Assembly (NCBI GenBank): GCA_027475525.1
Contig: JAMWFC010000130.1
Span: 248,001-312,000 of the forward strand
Length of the DNA: 64,000 nt
Reading direction: 5' to 3'
Origin: Macrolepiota albuminosa
Taxonomy: Eukaryota; Basidiomycota; Agaricomycetes; Agaricales; Agaricaceae
The position numbers were made by a program, and so were the translations under genes. The notes under the pieces were generated by a model. That model worked only from the letters and a program-made list of their open reading frames with translations. It searched no databases and was not told where the DNA came from. This document shows positions 34,517-46,571 of this stretch, piece by piece. Within the stretch, counting starts at the first letter, position 1; the number at the start of each line of letters is the position of its first letter.

Positions 34517-35356
34517 ACCACCGAGTCGCAGGTCGCCGGTCGTAGGTCGTAGGTCGTAGGGTGGGGTCGGGTCGGTCCTCGGCACCCGCGCATGTGGGAT
34601 CGCTCAAAGTGGGCACACGGCATAAACACAAATAGGATTTGACGTTTTGGGGAGGAGAAGAGAAGTGCGCGATGGGGAGCGAGCGAGAGTGGAAATAGGA
34701 ATAGGTATAGGAATGGAAGAAGAACATGAAAAAACAGGGGAGGGAGTGCGTGTGTAACAGAGACGAGCTGACCTGACCCGAGTCGGGGGGAAACACCAAA
34801 AGACACAAAAAAAATTTTTGTCAAAGCCAAAGCGAAAAGGGGCAACTGCAACCTGGACAAGACAGGAAAGAAGCGGAAAACAAAGAACGGGAAACGGGAG
34901 AAGCGGTGGTTGGTGAGCGAGGTGTAAGTAAAATGTGTAATGTAATGCCTTTTTCCTGATATTGTTTTTCTTGGCGGGGGAAGGGGGAGAAATTAAAAAA
35001 AGAAGCTATTAATCATTCATTGGGAATTACGTGTCGAGGCAGGCTCGCGGAGTGTGTGGATCGAGCGAGGCACAAACACACACATACACACAGGGGTAGG
35101 GTAGACAAGCGGATCAAACCCGATCGGGGCATCCTCGAGGCGGAAGTGTGCTTCTCGTGTGTCAAAACGCGGAGCTTGAAACCCCGATGTCACAACCAAA
35201 AAATTAATTTATATCATTTTATAACATTTTATTGTTTTTCCAATGATGTTTGTTTTTTTTAGGTAGTACGATGGATCCGAATTATGCTTTGCATATATAC
35301 ATATACGCCCCCCCTCCTCCTGTCTGGGCCCCAACGAGCCAAAGCAACAGCCGAAC

Positions 35357-38124
35357 ATGTCTGACACAGACGCAGTAGTGCAGAACAGCGAGGCTGCAGT
35401 GGTGAAACACACGACGCCGCCGCCGCCGCCGCCAGCGACAGAAGAGGCCGCAGCGACGGGGGAGGGGGACGGGGACGCAGACGGGGACGCAGAGGCCGAG
35501 GGGGAGGGAGACGGCGAGGAGCAGGAGCGGTCGTCGAGCGAGTACGAGTCTGGACGTGTGTCGTGCGACACGTGCGGGCTGTCAGTGTCGTTTCGAGACG
35601 AAGCCACGGGCGGGTTCTCGCTCAAGGAATGGCAGGAACACAAAGAGACTTGGTGGGTCTACGTTTGCGTTTGTGATTGGCGGTGCTGATGACGGCATGG
35701 TTAGTGGGGGCACACCGAGCACGGGGTCTGGTGGGGGAGCAGCGCCGGCGCCGCCACCGCCGCTGCCCAAGTCGCCGGGACTGGGCCATGCGCCTGCGAA
35801 ACGACGGCGGGCAAAGCGGACCGAGGAAGAGCGCAAGGCGTACCTCGGCAGTGACCCCTACGTTGAACGCTTCGAGGCTTACCGCGTCCTGTGCAAGTCC
35901 TGCGACAAGTGGATCAGACTCCGCCCAAACTCTACCTACTGCTCTATTCCCTGGGACGCACACCGCAAGTCCTGTCTCGCCAAAAAGATGTAAGCCAGTC
36001 AATAATCTCACAACTCCTATTGACTTTTGTACAGAAACAACAAAAACGTCTACGCCCTGGATGAACGCAACGCCCTATTCGCCAAAGACCCCGATGTCCG
36101 CAAATTCGACGCCGAGCGCGTCCTTTGCAATCTCTGCGACACCTGGCTCCCGCTCAACCCCGACAACCATCTCTTTGCCGTACAGACCTGGCTCCAACAC
36201 CGCGCCGCCTGCCAAGTCTCGCGCCCGCCCCCGCCGCCAGTGCCCGAGCCCAAACCCAAACCAGATCCATCCACCCGCCCTCCATCTCCCGCCCAGTCCC
36301 CCGTCGCAGAACCCTCCTTCCACGACCTCAACCCCGCAAACTACACCCCCGCCCACGAGTCCCGCCGCCGCAACGCCGAGCAGCGCGCGGCCACTCTCCG
36401 TGCCGACTCGCTCATCGCAGAGGTAGAACCTAACCGCGTCGCCGCCGCAACGCCGAGCAGCGCGCGGCCACTCTCCGTGCCGACTCGCTCATCGCAGAGG
36501 TAGAACCTAACCGCGTTTTTTGCAGTCTCTGCCAAAAGTGGGTCCAGCTCCGCCAGGACAGCAGCTACTGCGCCTACCCCTGGCTCCACACCGCGGCAAG
36601 TGTCTCGCTCGCCAGTAAGTCGAGTCACTCTTTTATTTCCTTTTTTAATAATCATTTTTATAGTCAACGCCGCGCTGCAAAGGCAGCTGAAGTGGCAGAA
36701 GCCAAAGCTCGCAAATTGGGCGTTGTGCATCCCCCGTCTACGCACCCTACTCGTTCTCTCTCTGCCGAGCTCGAAAGCGAAGACGACGCCCGGCGCGAGT
36801 CGGCCGAGGACATGTATAGACGCCACAGGGACAGACCGCGGTTCCACCCAGCGTCGTACAAACGGTCCTACGACCACCGCCACGCGCCGTACCCACACCC
36901 CCACCACGGGCATTCTCACTCGCACCAGCGTCGTACAAACGGTCCTACGACCACCGCCACGCGCCGTACCCACACCCCCACCACGGGCATTCTCACTCGC
37001 ACCCTCTCATGCACACTCTCACTCTCATGCGCATCAGCATCAGCATCAGCACGCTCATCAGCACCCGCATGCGCACCACGGGTACCGCCCTGGAACGGGA
37101 AGCAGCACGTCCTCGTCGGCGCGCGTTATACGTGCGTGGAACCGCATGCGCACCACGGGTACCGCCCTGGAACGGGAAGCAGCACGTCCTCGTCGGCGCG
37201 CGTTATACGTGCGTGGAACGCGACGTACCTGGCACGGGTGCTGCGGTGGCGGTGGCACAGCCGCAGGTGCAGGTGCAGGTGCAGACTCGGCGACGACGGG
37301 GGGGAACCCGCTCGCCGGGGGTAGACCGTGATGTTGATATGGACGCTGAAGGCGACGAGGTCGATGCGGATGGCGAGCGGGATCCTGAGATGGCACCGCC
37401 TACACCTCCTGCGCACCGCGAGCGCGAAAGGGACAGGGACAGGGACAGAGAGAGGGAGAGGGAGAGGGAGAGGGAGCGCATGTCGTCGTCGTCGCATCGT
37501 GCGATGCATCATCGTGACCGTGACCGTGAGCGGGAGAGGGAGAGGGACCACGCGCATATGCATCCTCATGCTCATTCGTACTCTCACTCACACTCCCATC
37601 CGCACTCGCACCCGCACCCGCACGCACACGCACATGGCCACGGGCACGGGCACCGGCGCGCCTCGTTCGCCTCTCCACCGCCCTGCGCACCGCTTTCCCT
37701 TGCCTCTCAACCTCCATCGTCCTCCTCCTTAGCCTTACCCCCGGCCTTACCCACAGGCACGGCGCACCGCTTTCCCTTGCCTCTCAACCTCCATCGTCCT
37801 CCTCCTTAGCCTTACCCCCGGCCTTACCCACAGGCACGGACATCGACGTCGACGGCCACAGTGCCGCCGACACCGACACACCTCGATCTCGACTCGACGT
37901 CTGGCCGCCGCCACTTTGTGCTTGCGTCGATATTGCATCTGCGTGGGACGACGTACGAGGCGACGGACGAGATGAGCGTGAGCGCGCTCGTTGCGTATTT
38001 GAACGCTGCGGTGCCGGTGGATAAGTATGAGGATTTTGATACGGCGGAGGTTGTTAGGGTTTTGGCGGTGTTGGGGGAAAGGGGACGGGTGAGGTTTGAG
38101 GGGGATTTGGTGTGGGTTGTTTAG
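35357..38124 (+). CDS. Zinc-binding-repeat protein with His-rich linker and winged-helix-like end
   Basis: Proposed exons: 35357-35652, 35705-35989, 36035-36614 and 36664-38124, all with GT-AG introns of about 45-52 bases. The start is MSDTDAVVQN. Four copies of C-x2-C ... W-x2-H-x3-4-C follow. They are CDTC...WQEHKETC (the last Cys is made only by splicing exon 1 to 2), CKSC...WDAHRKSC, CNLC...WLQHRAAC and CSLC...WL-HRGKC. A His/Ser-rich stretch (36880-37080), a run of Arg-Glu/Arg-Asp repeats (37420-37480) and more His-rich sequence come next. The end (37870-38124) reads TYEATDEMSVSALVAYLNAA, EDFDTAEVVRVLAVLGERG and VRFEGDLVWV, which looks like a winged helix. Four 77-base duplications and a one-base loss near 36588 break the frame as assembled. 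I do not know the family; DNA or chromatin binding is an inference from the zinc ligands and the winged helix. Confidence 0.7.
36364..36517. repeat. 77-base tandem duplication
   Basis: Identical copies at 36364-36440 and 36441-36517 in exon 3 of the zinc-repeat gene. Collapse joins EVEPNRV to FCSLCQKW, the fourth zinc repeat. Confidence 0.95.
36850..37003. repeat. 77-base tandem duplication
   Basis: Identical copies at 36850-36926 and 36927-37003 in the His-rich stretch of exon 4. Confidence 0.95.
37071..37224. repeat. 77-base tandem duplication
   Basis: Identical copies at 37071-37147 and 37148-37224 in exon 4. Only 67 bases separate it from the previous pair, so a short contig would lie between two joins. 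Confidence 0.95.
37420..37560. repeat. Purine-rich microsatellite coding for Arg-Glu/Arg-Asp repeats
   Basis: GACAGG and GAGAGG units repeat within exon 4 and encode alternating arginine and acidic residues. Such tracts are prone to length change and could hide further indels. Confidence 0.8.
37685..37838. repeat. 77-base tandem duplication
   Basis: Identical copies at 37685-37761 and 37762-37838, between the His-rich part and the winged-helix-like end of the zinc-repeat protein. Confidence 0.95.
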
Positions 38125-39300
38125 GCGGTGGACGTTGAAGATTTTTTTTTGAGTGTGCTTGGTTGGTGTATGTTATCGTATCGTATAGTGTAGTGTAGTG
38201 TAGTATCTATTGGGTTCTGAGATGTATATTACTCTCTCCTCTCTCCTCTCTTCTCCTCTCCTCTCTCGTAGCCTCGCATCTTGGACATACGTATTTGTTT
38301 ACCTGTCTACTTGTGTACTTGTGTCCCGTTGCTTTAGAGATTTGATTCCTTATCTCCTTTGATTTTTGATTTCTTCGATACGTTTTTTTGTTTTGTTTTT
38401 TTGTCTTTGTTTTTTTTTGTTTCTTGTTGGTCGTTTGATGGTGTATGACTAGGACTGCAATGATGAATGTGTTTTTGGTTTGCGCTTTTGTGAGGGGTTC
38501 TAGTTCCATTATCTCCGCTTTCTTGGATGTTCTTTGATTGGTGTACAAGTATATTCATGTGTTTTTGATATGCGCTTTGCCAAGGGTTCTTCCATTGTTC
38601 ATTGTCCATTGTTCGCGTTGAGATTTTTACTTCCGTGTTTATCACATAACATACATAACTCAGCGGATACGGAATTCCCACCACAGCCGAATCGAACCCC
38701 TGAGCTCCTGACCGTGACGCGGATGTATATATGGGATGGGTGTGGAATGTCATGTATGTATGTTGGATAGATGTCATGTATGTATGTACATATGTATGTT
38801 ATTAATTTTTCCGTTTTCGTGTGTGTTCCTTTTTCTGGAGATGCTTCGTAGCTTGGAAGCCCTTTTTATGCTTCCACAGATCACACAGCATTGAGTATAA
38901 TCATAATCATGTTTGGGAATGAATAATATAATGAATGGTGAATGACGAATAACGGGGGGTCAAACCTCCCACTCACACACACATCATGTTTGGGAATGAA
39001 TAATATAATGAATGGTGAATGACGAATAACGGGGGGTCAAACCTCCCACTCACACACACGCCATGACATGACATGACAAAAACAAAAATACATATATGCC
39101 TCACCCCCCTTCCGACTCGGAACTCTCTTTTGTTTTTTTTCCCTTTGACAAAAGGTCCCCTTCTTTTTACGTTCTCATCAACCGGAAATCGTGGATTCTT
39201 TGTCAAATTGTTTGTTTTTCGTTTCATTCTTTTCGATCAGTGCGGCATTGATATCATTATATCATTGTCAGGCAGAATGTAACCAAACTCTCAATTCCAG
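38125..39300. other. Intergenic, 3' of the zinc-repeat gene
   Basis: A TC-rich microsatellite (38230-38270), T-rich runs and ATGTATGT repeats (38750-38800). No protein-like frame. Confidence 0.5.
38911..39064. repeat. 77-base tandem duplication
   Basis: Identical copies at 38911-38987 and 38988-39064 in intergenic sequence. Confidence 0.95.
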
Positions 39301-40800
39301 CTCCACCCTACATTGACAATGCGTGCACGTAATTGTAATGAATCGATCGGCCGTCAATGCGAAAGGAGAAAGGGCGACTCCACAATTCCGTCAAAAACAT
39401 AACACTTGTAACATAATCGTTAGGTCACTCGTTGTTACCCGGTGCAAACAACGCGCGCCGAGAACATACATACATATCCTCTATCACTTTAATCACGGAA
39501 TGTCACGAAGGACTCTTTTCAGGGCCGTAATTTCCTTGTTTGTGGTTTTATTTCTAAAAATAAAAAATAAAAATAAAATAAAAATGATAAGCAACGGCAA
39601 CCCCGCCAAACGACGAAAACAACGACAACCATAGTCGTAATCGCCGCGCCCAGGTTCCACGTCATCCGTGTCAAACAAACTTTCTATATACCTCGTCCCG
39701 GTCAACTGCCACTTAGACAAAAGATTCATCACAAAATCCAACATATCACAAGCCGGGAATCGGCACAACGAGAAACCACCATGCCGCCAGTCCAGCAAGC
39801 ACTTGGCTGTCCCTGCGACTTATTACCAACGTCCCTATTCCTTTCGAATTGGGCAAGTGTCGGCGGGGAGAAGAGCCCCCCCTCGAGCGGCTCAAAACGC
39901 ATCATACACACCCCGGGTTCCCTCTTATCCGCGTCCGTGTCGGAGCGCTCAGGCATTATATACGCCATCGTGATGATCAACAAACACCCGCAGCACAGTC
40001 ACAGGTGGAGAGGAAGCCTATTTGTTCGAAAACCCGCCTGCTACTCGCTTCCCAATCCCACACACACACACCCACCCCACATATGGCTAGTCGTCCATGT
40101 TGGTGGGATCATTTCTCTTTCTTTTTGTGGAGGGGACTCGGCTTGTGCTGCGAAATCGGTTATCTAACGTTGGTTCGAAATCGATTATGTGTATGTGTAT
40201 GTATATTTTGCTTTTTTGTTTCCATTTTTTCTTTTTGTTTTTTCTTCTTTTGGTTTGCTACTTATGACATTTCTGTCGTGACAAGGCGCCGGCGCCGTAT
40301 TCCGCAGCATGTGGCTTGAGAAGTGCACTCTTCCCCCCAGCCGGTGTGGGAGAGCGGTGTATGTCTTTCTTTCAGGAAAAATTTAGCTCGATCACTTCTG
40401 TCTGGCGGCGGCGTGTTTCTCACACGCTGTGTCAAATTGTGGCGTCAATCACGCGGTCACTTGTTGGGAAAAAATGGAGACTTCTGTTCTTCTTGTCAAA
40501 CGACGGTTATGTTAAAACTCAAATGCACCACGGCGTTTTTCTAATTATAGGTTTCGTGTTCCCCGCCTTCCCACCATGGGGATCTTTGTCTGAATCGATT
40601 CTCTGACACAACTGCGCCTTTGTTCCCTGTTTAACTCTCCCCTCCCTCGTCTGCTCTTTGAAATCACTCAAACTTGGAAAACACCGCTTCGTATCTGCCG
40701 GCCATCCCCTATCATGCCGAAGATACCAAATGCTCCCTGGCGGTCCGAACGAACAGATGACAATCTGGGCGGCGCTGATCTTCTATTTCCATGACAGGAG

Positions 40801-40954
40801 GTTCTCGGCTTGATTCTCATGTTTTACACAACCATCAAAGACGAAAACGATACATTTCTTTCTTCTTTTCCTTTGAGGTTCTCGGCTTGATTCTCATGTT
40901 TTACACAACCATCAAAGACGAAAACGATACATTTCTTTCTTCTTTTCCTTTTCT
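40801..40954. repeat. 77-base tandem duplication
   Basis: Identical copies at 40801-40877 and 40878-40954. Confidence 0.95.
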
Positions 40955-42090
40955 TTTCTCAGGAAAGGAAATATCAGCATCAGGCTTCGAACATTCCCGG
41001 ATATCGTTTCCAGGTTTCTTTTTTTTTTATTTCTGTTTGTATCCATCGCCAAGTATCAGAGTAACCAACCCATCTTCTGAATCACGAAACAGCATTCATT
41101 CCTTGCTTTGAACAAACGACCCCTTCTTTGATCGTGTTTCTGTTCTCAGTTACCCTTTCTTGGTCATTGTTATCACAGTTCTCATCAGCCAAGATGCGTC
41201 GAACGCCTCATTGATTGGGGCTGCCAGGATGCTATGCACCGTACCCTTGGGCCAATGTATCTTTGTACGACATAGTTCTGTCCATTGCTGTGTCCCTCAA
41301 GACATATGAGGTCACAATTCACATGGACATCGGAAACTACCTCCATGATATCCATATGGGGCTTAGTGTACAGACGCCACATACTGCAAGTTCGGCGATC
41401 TATTGCCGGAATTATTTCTGGATGGCAGTACGAAATGAATCTTGTTTGTAATCTCAGGTTCGCCCAAGTCTAGGACGATATATCCGCTCAAACACTCTTA
41501 CCGTAACCATTGTCAATTACACTGCTTAAGCGGTTGTCCACGCTAATACTGTATACCATCAAACAATACATACGTTGTGACAAGTATACATTTCTTCTAC
41601 TTACAGAAGAACTTATGCATTTACGAAACCTTGTTCTGCAGGTCTTGTCTGCTCTGCCGAGTTACGAGAACCGTCCTTTAATATTTCCATTCAGCCTTTC
41701 ATCGGCCTCGCACTTGGACGAAGAGTTGGAGGTGCCTTCTACCCTCAGGGACAGGTTTCTCCATTGGACAGTTGATGGTTTGTCTAGTAAGACCGGTAAA
41801 CTAGGTCATAATCACCGATGCCTGGTTTCGTTCACCACCAATGAATGATATTGAAGCTCGTTATACAAGGGCATTGATCTCGAAGTAGGCTTCGAAGCAA
41901 TCTGCGGAAACTCCGAGCTCAATGCGACAATTCGACGGCAAGGCTCAGGGGTGAGGAAGTATACCTTGATCTCTCCCAAGTTGTTGCCATTACATGATAA
42001 AATCATTCAACACAAGAGCTTGACTATCGGACGTCTGACAGCCCTTGGATTCTGGAAACCTAAGATGACAAAAGGATGCCTCAGCGGACA

Positions 42091-42244
42091 TGGACGCCGT
42101 TTGTCTCTACCCCTGTTATAAGGTCTTTGAGTTTAATCAAGTTAGGTTGGCTCTTCCGTGCATTATTTGGACGCCGTTTGTCTCTACCCCTGTTATAAGG
42201 TCTTTGAGTTTAATCAAGTTAGGTTGGCTCTTCCGTGCATTATT
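42091..42244. repeat. 77-base tandem duplication
   Basis: Identical copies at 42091-42167 and 42168-42244. Confidence 0.95.
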
Positions 42245-43093
42245 GGTGATTCATGACATATACCGGCATAATAGGATACTTTACGTTGCATGGTCTATGC
42301 GAAAGACTTCGGATAAGGATAAGGTTCCCATCATTGCGAAGATAACTGAGAATAGATTGAATGTCCTTTTGGGAACTCACTGTGACGGTCTCGACCAGTT
42401 ATGTACGTTTGTGATACAGGGTAATTGCGGAATGGAATATTTCACAAGATTGGCCATGATGCCAAGGAGAGATTATATCTTCTTCGCTTCCAACAGAGAA
42501 GATTATATGTAGAAGGAAACTTTCGTTTATATCCTCTCTTGATCAAAACACGCCGGACAGCTTTCGAACTCGTTCCCACGAATACCTCCCAAGAAGAGCA
42601 TGGTCATTTAAAATGAAGACGGGTCATTGCAAATGATAAGTACAACAGACGTGAGAAGTTGAAAGGAGTGGCAATTCGGATTTAAGCAGACTGTCCATCC
42701 GAAAGAAGGTGGCCCATAGAAGCTTCCCGAAATGAATATTTTCCCTGCACGGACCATTTGGTTAGAACGTTTCAGTTATTATAATGGGCTTGCTCAAGCG
42801 AATAACAAGGAAACATACTTGCGTCTTTAATGATATACGTATTCAATGTTACCAGAGCAGGAAAGGGAAAAGAAGAAAAATCAGTATAGCAGACGCCAAG
42901 TGGTCTTTCAAAATCAGGAGTCTTCTTAACTTGACTTGTGCCAGCTATGGGCTTCAAGCTTTGACGACCATCTAATTTGTCCAACGCACCAACATTTCAA
43001 CGACTGTACGCGCTCAGGATCGGAAAAGAAAAGTGTCCTCGGCCCAAGGGCTGTGTGACTCCGACCAAAGTCCGAAAATAATAAAATTACATA

Positions 43094-43247
43094 TCCAGCT
43101 GTTTGTATCCCTGAATTAAAAGTTGAGGTCAAGCAAGTAGACACTGAGGCTTACCATTGTTTGGGCGAGCTCCAGCTGTTTGTATCCCTGAATTAAAAGT
43201 TGAGGTCAAGCAAGTAGACACTGAGGCTTACCATTGTTTGGGCGAGC
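43094..43247. repeat. 77-base tandem duplication
   Basis: Identical copies at 43094-43170 and 43171-43247. Confidence 0.95.
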
Positions 43248-43768
43248 TGCGGTTTTTCGGGTCCGAGCACATGTCCAGAATATCTCAGGATGGCTCGAGG
43301 CAGAATATATTTCCTCAACTCGGATAAGGTCATCTATGGAATAAATCAAATTTGAGGACTCGCAAGTCGAGGCGTACTATATCATGGATTTTTTCGTTGT
43401 ACGGCGGAGATGGGATCGGTCGGAAAGATGCCAGTGGAGCTGGACGAGCCTTGGTGGCGCTACCCTGACGAATTTTGGGGCTGTGAACGTGACAGAACTC
43501 AAAAGTGCTTGTCCGGTTCCAAAAGATAGCCTGAGATCCAGAAAAAAAATCATAAATAAGGTGATGGTGAAAGCGCAGGCTCCTTATACGGAATAGAAAG
43601 TCGACTAGACTTCACAAGCCATCGATGGCCAAACGTAGTAATTTTATTCTGCCCTTGATTGACAAAGTGTATATGTAAAAAAGGATGAATCAAGTTGCTG
43701 CTATTACTAGGAATTAAAAGAGTGAAGCTCGTGACATTACCTTTTGAAACTTTCACACTAGTTTGTTA

Positions 43769-44094
43769 TGTTGGAAGCTGATACCTAGGACACGAGTAAG
43801 TGCTCCGAATTCTCAGTCGTCGTGTACTTGACTGCATTTGAACCTACCTAGGACACGACCAAGTACTCCGAATCTAGGTAGAGTTATTGTAAGTACAATG
43901 TCCGTACACACGTATATACTCACTTACTCTCAGTCGTCGTGTACTTGACTGAGAGTAATGTATGTGGTTGGCAGGTATATATATGTTCTTTTATCTATGT
44001 CAGGGTAAGATATGAAAGTATAAATGAAAGTATATTAACCCTTTTGTGGGTCCTCAAAGCTTGAGACGCTTACGATGTTCACCAGCGTCCAACA
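43769..44094 (-). mobile_element. Solo LTR, D-like
   Basis: It starts TGTTGGAAGC and ends GCGTCCAACA, flanked by a perfect 5-base target duplication TGTTA (43764-43768 and 44095-44099). It contains the perfect inverted repeat ACTCTCAGTC/GACTGAGAGT (43929-43956) and a TATATATA run. Their order sets the minus orientation. A half copy of the inverted repeat is at 43811. Confidence 0.88.
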
Positions 44095-44394
44095 TGTTAT
44101 ATGTGATTTATGGAAGTACTTCCGGTCTTTTGATCGGAGGAAGGGGCACAAGTCTACACATATGAAACCTTCTTGGACATGGAATGGCAGAAACACTAGT
44201 GGCGTAAGGAAGCCTTCTACTTCCTTGAGTAGGGGACTTTGAAAAGCTTCGCTCCAGGATTGTGGTGCCGCATGTAGTAGTCAAACATGGATGGGACCGC
44301 GACTACCATGCAATCAATCGCGAGTATGAATTAAAACTGCAGGCTTTCTGTTATGCTCATCTCCTTGTTGACTATTATTTCATGGACTCGAGAA
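44095..44394. other. No gene recognised
   Basis: 300 bases between two LTR-like units, with no protein-like frame. Confidence 0.5.
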
Positions 44395-44653
44395 TGTTGA
44401 ATTCCTAGTTCCCAGCTAGATGACACTAGATACCAGGTACCAATCCTCAGTCATTGTATAACGAACTCATTATTAGGTACCTAGATGACACAGATACCAG
44501 TAAGTATCAATTTGCGGTACGCGTAAGTATATCGTATGAAGTCCATTGATATATGATTCGGCTCACCCTCAGTCTGTGTGTAACGAACTGAGGGTGTCCT
44601 TTGGGGTAGAGGTCCTTATATACGTGAGTTACTGCATTGTTTAGCGTACAACA
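44395..44653 (-). mobile_element. Probable solo LTR
   Basis: It starts TGTTGAATTCC and ends GCGTACAACA. Internal CACCCTCAGT ... ACTGAGGGTG (44565-44598) lies next to TATATA as in the other LTRs. The flanks (GAGAA, ATGAA) are not a clear duplication, so the boundaries are less sure. Confidence 0.6.
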
Positions 44654-45120
44654 ATGAAATCTGATATGTGTGATATATCGGAGGGGTCGCTTACTTACGG
44701 TGGCCTCGATAGATCGTGACAGAGAAAAGATCGGGATATAGTATGTAATGCTCGGACATCTTTAGAGAAACAAGCCACGCCCCTTACGTTTTGATAGACG
44801 ATCGAGGAGGATGGAAGGACACGAACCGTCCGTTATTGTCACCGGAAATGCAAGAAGGACTCAACCTTGCCCGGAAGATCAAATATCTAAAAGACCACCC
44901 ACACCAAGAACATCTGAAAAGACAATTATCGCAGAAGAACTAAACTGTACGGCCCTCTAGACTTAAGATTGGCGAAGGATTTTATTAAATCATAAATCAC
45001 TTGTATCACATCTGTAACTTTACCGGACATGCTCCTGGAAAGAAAGCGAGCGGATTCCTTACAGATTCGTCGTTCGTTTATTTATCTTTACAAACACGAA
45101 ACGCAACCAGTTATGAAAGA
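44654..45120. other. 3' flank of the glycolipid transfer protein gene
   Basis: No protein-like frame. It should hold the 3' untranslated region of the minus-strand gene that ends at 45121. Confidence 0.5.
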
Positions 45121-46571
45121 CTAGACTCGTCCGTATCCACCGTCAGCAAGGAACCCGCTTACACGATTCACAATAGCGATTAAACCGACGAGCCACCGGG
45201 CGAGCTCCATGTCCAATTTCTCTACGGACCCGCCTTGCGCAAGACATTTGTAGAAGTCTGCGCGGCGAGGAACAGAGCGAATAGCCATCTGGAAGTAACG
45301 GAGACTTTGTAAGCTAAGATATTGATCAACAATATCAGCCAACGAGAGGAGTAGATGTCGGAAACAGGAGTGCAACCTAGAGTCACAGTTACATAAGAGA
45401 TTGGCTCTTCATGCTCTCCGTGATACTATCCATACCAGCAGGATGGGTACACACAGCACACAATCGGGGATTGCCAAATACTTATGAAAGAAAACTCACC
45501 GACACTAGAGATCGAACGAAAAACGAGTGATGATGTCTCAGAACCTTGTCATACGATTGCCTGAAACAGACATGAAGCTCGGCAGAGGGGTCTGACTGCA
45601 TATTCCACAGCGCGTGATAAGTGAGTAAAAGGCCCCTGAGTTGGATCAGTAGAGCTCAAGGCAAAAGAAAAAGAAGAGTAATCATATGTTAGAGACAGCG
45701 ACTTCGCGACGTATTCATCGCCGCCATATAGACCTGTCTTCCTGAATACCAAGCCCTCCACGCGGCAGAAGGCTGAGATTGATTTCAGAGAGATAATGCT
45801 GTGCATTCATAGACGTTCGAATAATGAACAAAAAGCTGTCCTTGAACGTTCCAATCCCACGATGAATGGATGAACGAGAGTAGATAACGAAAAAGGTCTG
45901 CATATTCATGGGTTTTCCAATGAAAGACATCGACCATCGGATTACACAACGTGGAAGATATAATAGACAGGGTTAGATACCTTGTGAGACGCACCAAGCA
46001 TGGTGTGGCGTGTTTGAGTGCTTCTCTTCCTTCGTTCCGCACGAGCTCTTCGAGCGTGCCAGAAGATGCACGAGCAGCCTCATACTGGTGACGGACTCCC
46101 TTCAGAGATCAAGAGTATTATAAGATTCTAGTAGAGAATGAACGGAAAGATAGGAACGTACATTGATATTACTTCGCAGGTCGGATTGTATGAAGCCAAA
46201 GACGCCAGAGGCGAAAAGATCTAAAATAAAGGAATGTGAGTGATACTTGGATAAAGGAGAAGAAATACATCTGAAATAAGTTGTTACGTAAGGATTACTC
46301 GTCGAAAATCAATCATCATGGCATTAGAAGATACTATTGGTTTCCAACTCTCGCATTGACACACTCCGTCGTGTCTGTGTAACTCAAGGAGACTTGCTTA
46401 CCAAACATTTGTACAAGCCCGTCTGTTGCTTCAATAAACGCTTGAGTATCTATGCCTTCTGCAGTGACTGGCACCTCTGCAAAGGACTAGACATTGAATT
46501 TAATGGTTGATTGGCGCGTTATATCGTTCGTGGAAGGGTATAACCTTTACTGTCTCGAAGTATGGTGCCAT
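45121..46571 (-). CDS. Glycolipid transfer protein (GLTP fold)
   Basis: Six minus-strand exons, all with GT-AG introns: 46545-46571, 46402-46486, 46162-46220, 45981-46099, 45500-45635 and 45121-45288. They give 197 residues, the usual GLTP length. The protein reads MAPYFETVK, SFAEVPVTAEGIDTQAFIEA, DLFASGVFGFIQSDLRSNIN, YEAARASSGTLEELVRNEGR, RGLLLTYHALW, SYDKVLRHHHSFFVRSLVS and RSVPRRADFYKCLAQGGSVE. In this family the protein shuttles sphingolipids with a sugar headgroup between membranes on the cytosolic side. The headgroup-binding Asp and Asn (SDLRSN) and the His of HHSFFVR are present. The Trp that stacks on the sugar and the nearby Lys appear replaced in a hand alignment. Phases are consistent in all exons, so the gene looks intact. 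It stands alone between LTRs. Confidence 0.9.

Larger units (their letters stand above)
31251..35356. other. Intergenic, low-complexity rich
   Basis: The stretch holds G runs (31443-31449, 31479-31488), A/T runs, a GGGCTT repeat (33800-33845), GCATTAGACAG-like degenerate repeats (33880-33960) and TTAGGTG-like repeats (34312-34362). The frame 32600-32986 starts with a hydrophobic, secretion-signal-like stretch (VCIAILLVYPTASIL) but turns into low complexity, and I do not call it. The promoter of the gene at 35357 should lie in the last few hundred bases. Confidence 0.4.
39301..43768. other. 4.5 kb with no gene I can name
   Basis: CpG is normal and base composition is gene-like. Some short frames look protein-like (minus strand 39729-39983 with CMMRFEPLEGGLFSPPTLAQ; plus strand 41215-41451; plus strand 42250-42512). 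They have no recognisable domain, and I could not link them into a spliced gene. A diverged or intron-rich gene could be present. Confidence 0.35.

Noticed and set aside
34366..34860. 164-codon minus-strand frame
   Set aside because: Much of it is translation of a 77-base duplication and low-complexity sequence. It shows no motif.
36600..37331. Several 200-plus-codon overlapping frames on both strands in the zinc-repeat gene
   Set aside because: They arise from GC-rich, His- and Arg-coding repeats and from false frames made by the 77-base duplications. Only the frame continuous with the zinc repeats was kept.
38640..38740. tRNA-like sequence with GGTTCGATTC on the minus strand
   Set aside because: The B-box-like word is there, but the T-arm does not pair, and there is no A box or cloverleaf around it.
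39493..39983. Possible minus-strand gene with two overlapping frames
   Set aside because: The frames read well for 60-80 residues each, but I could not find splice sites that join them or any known motif.
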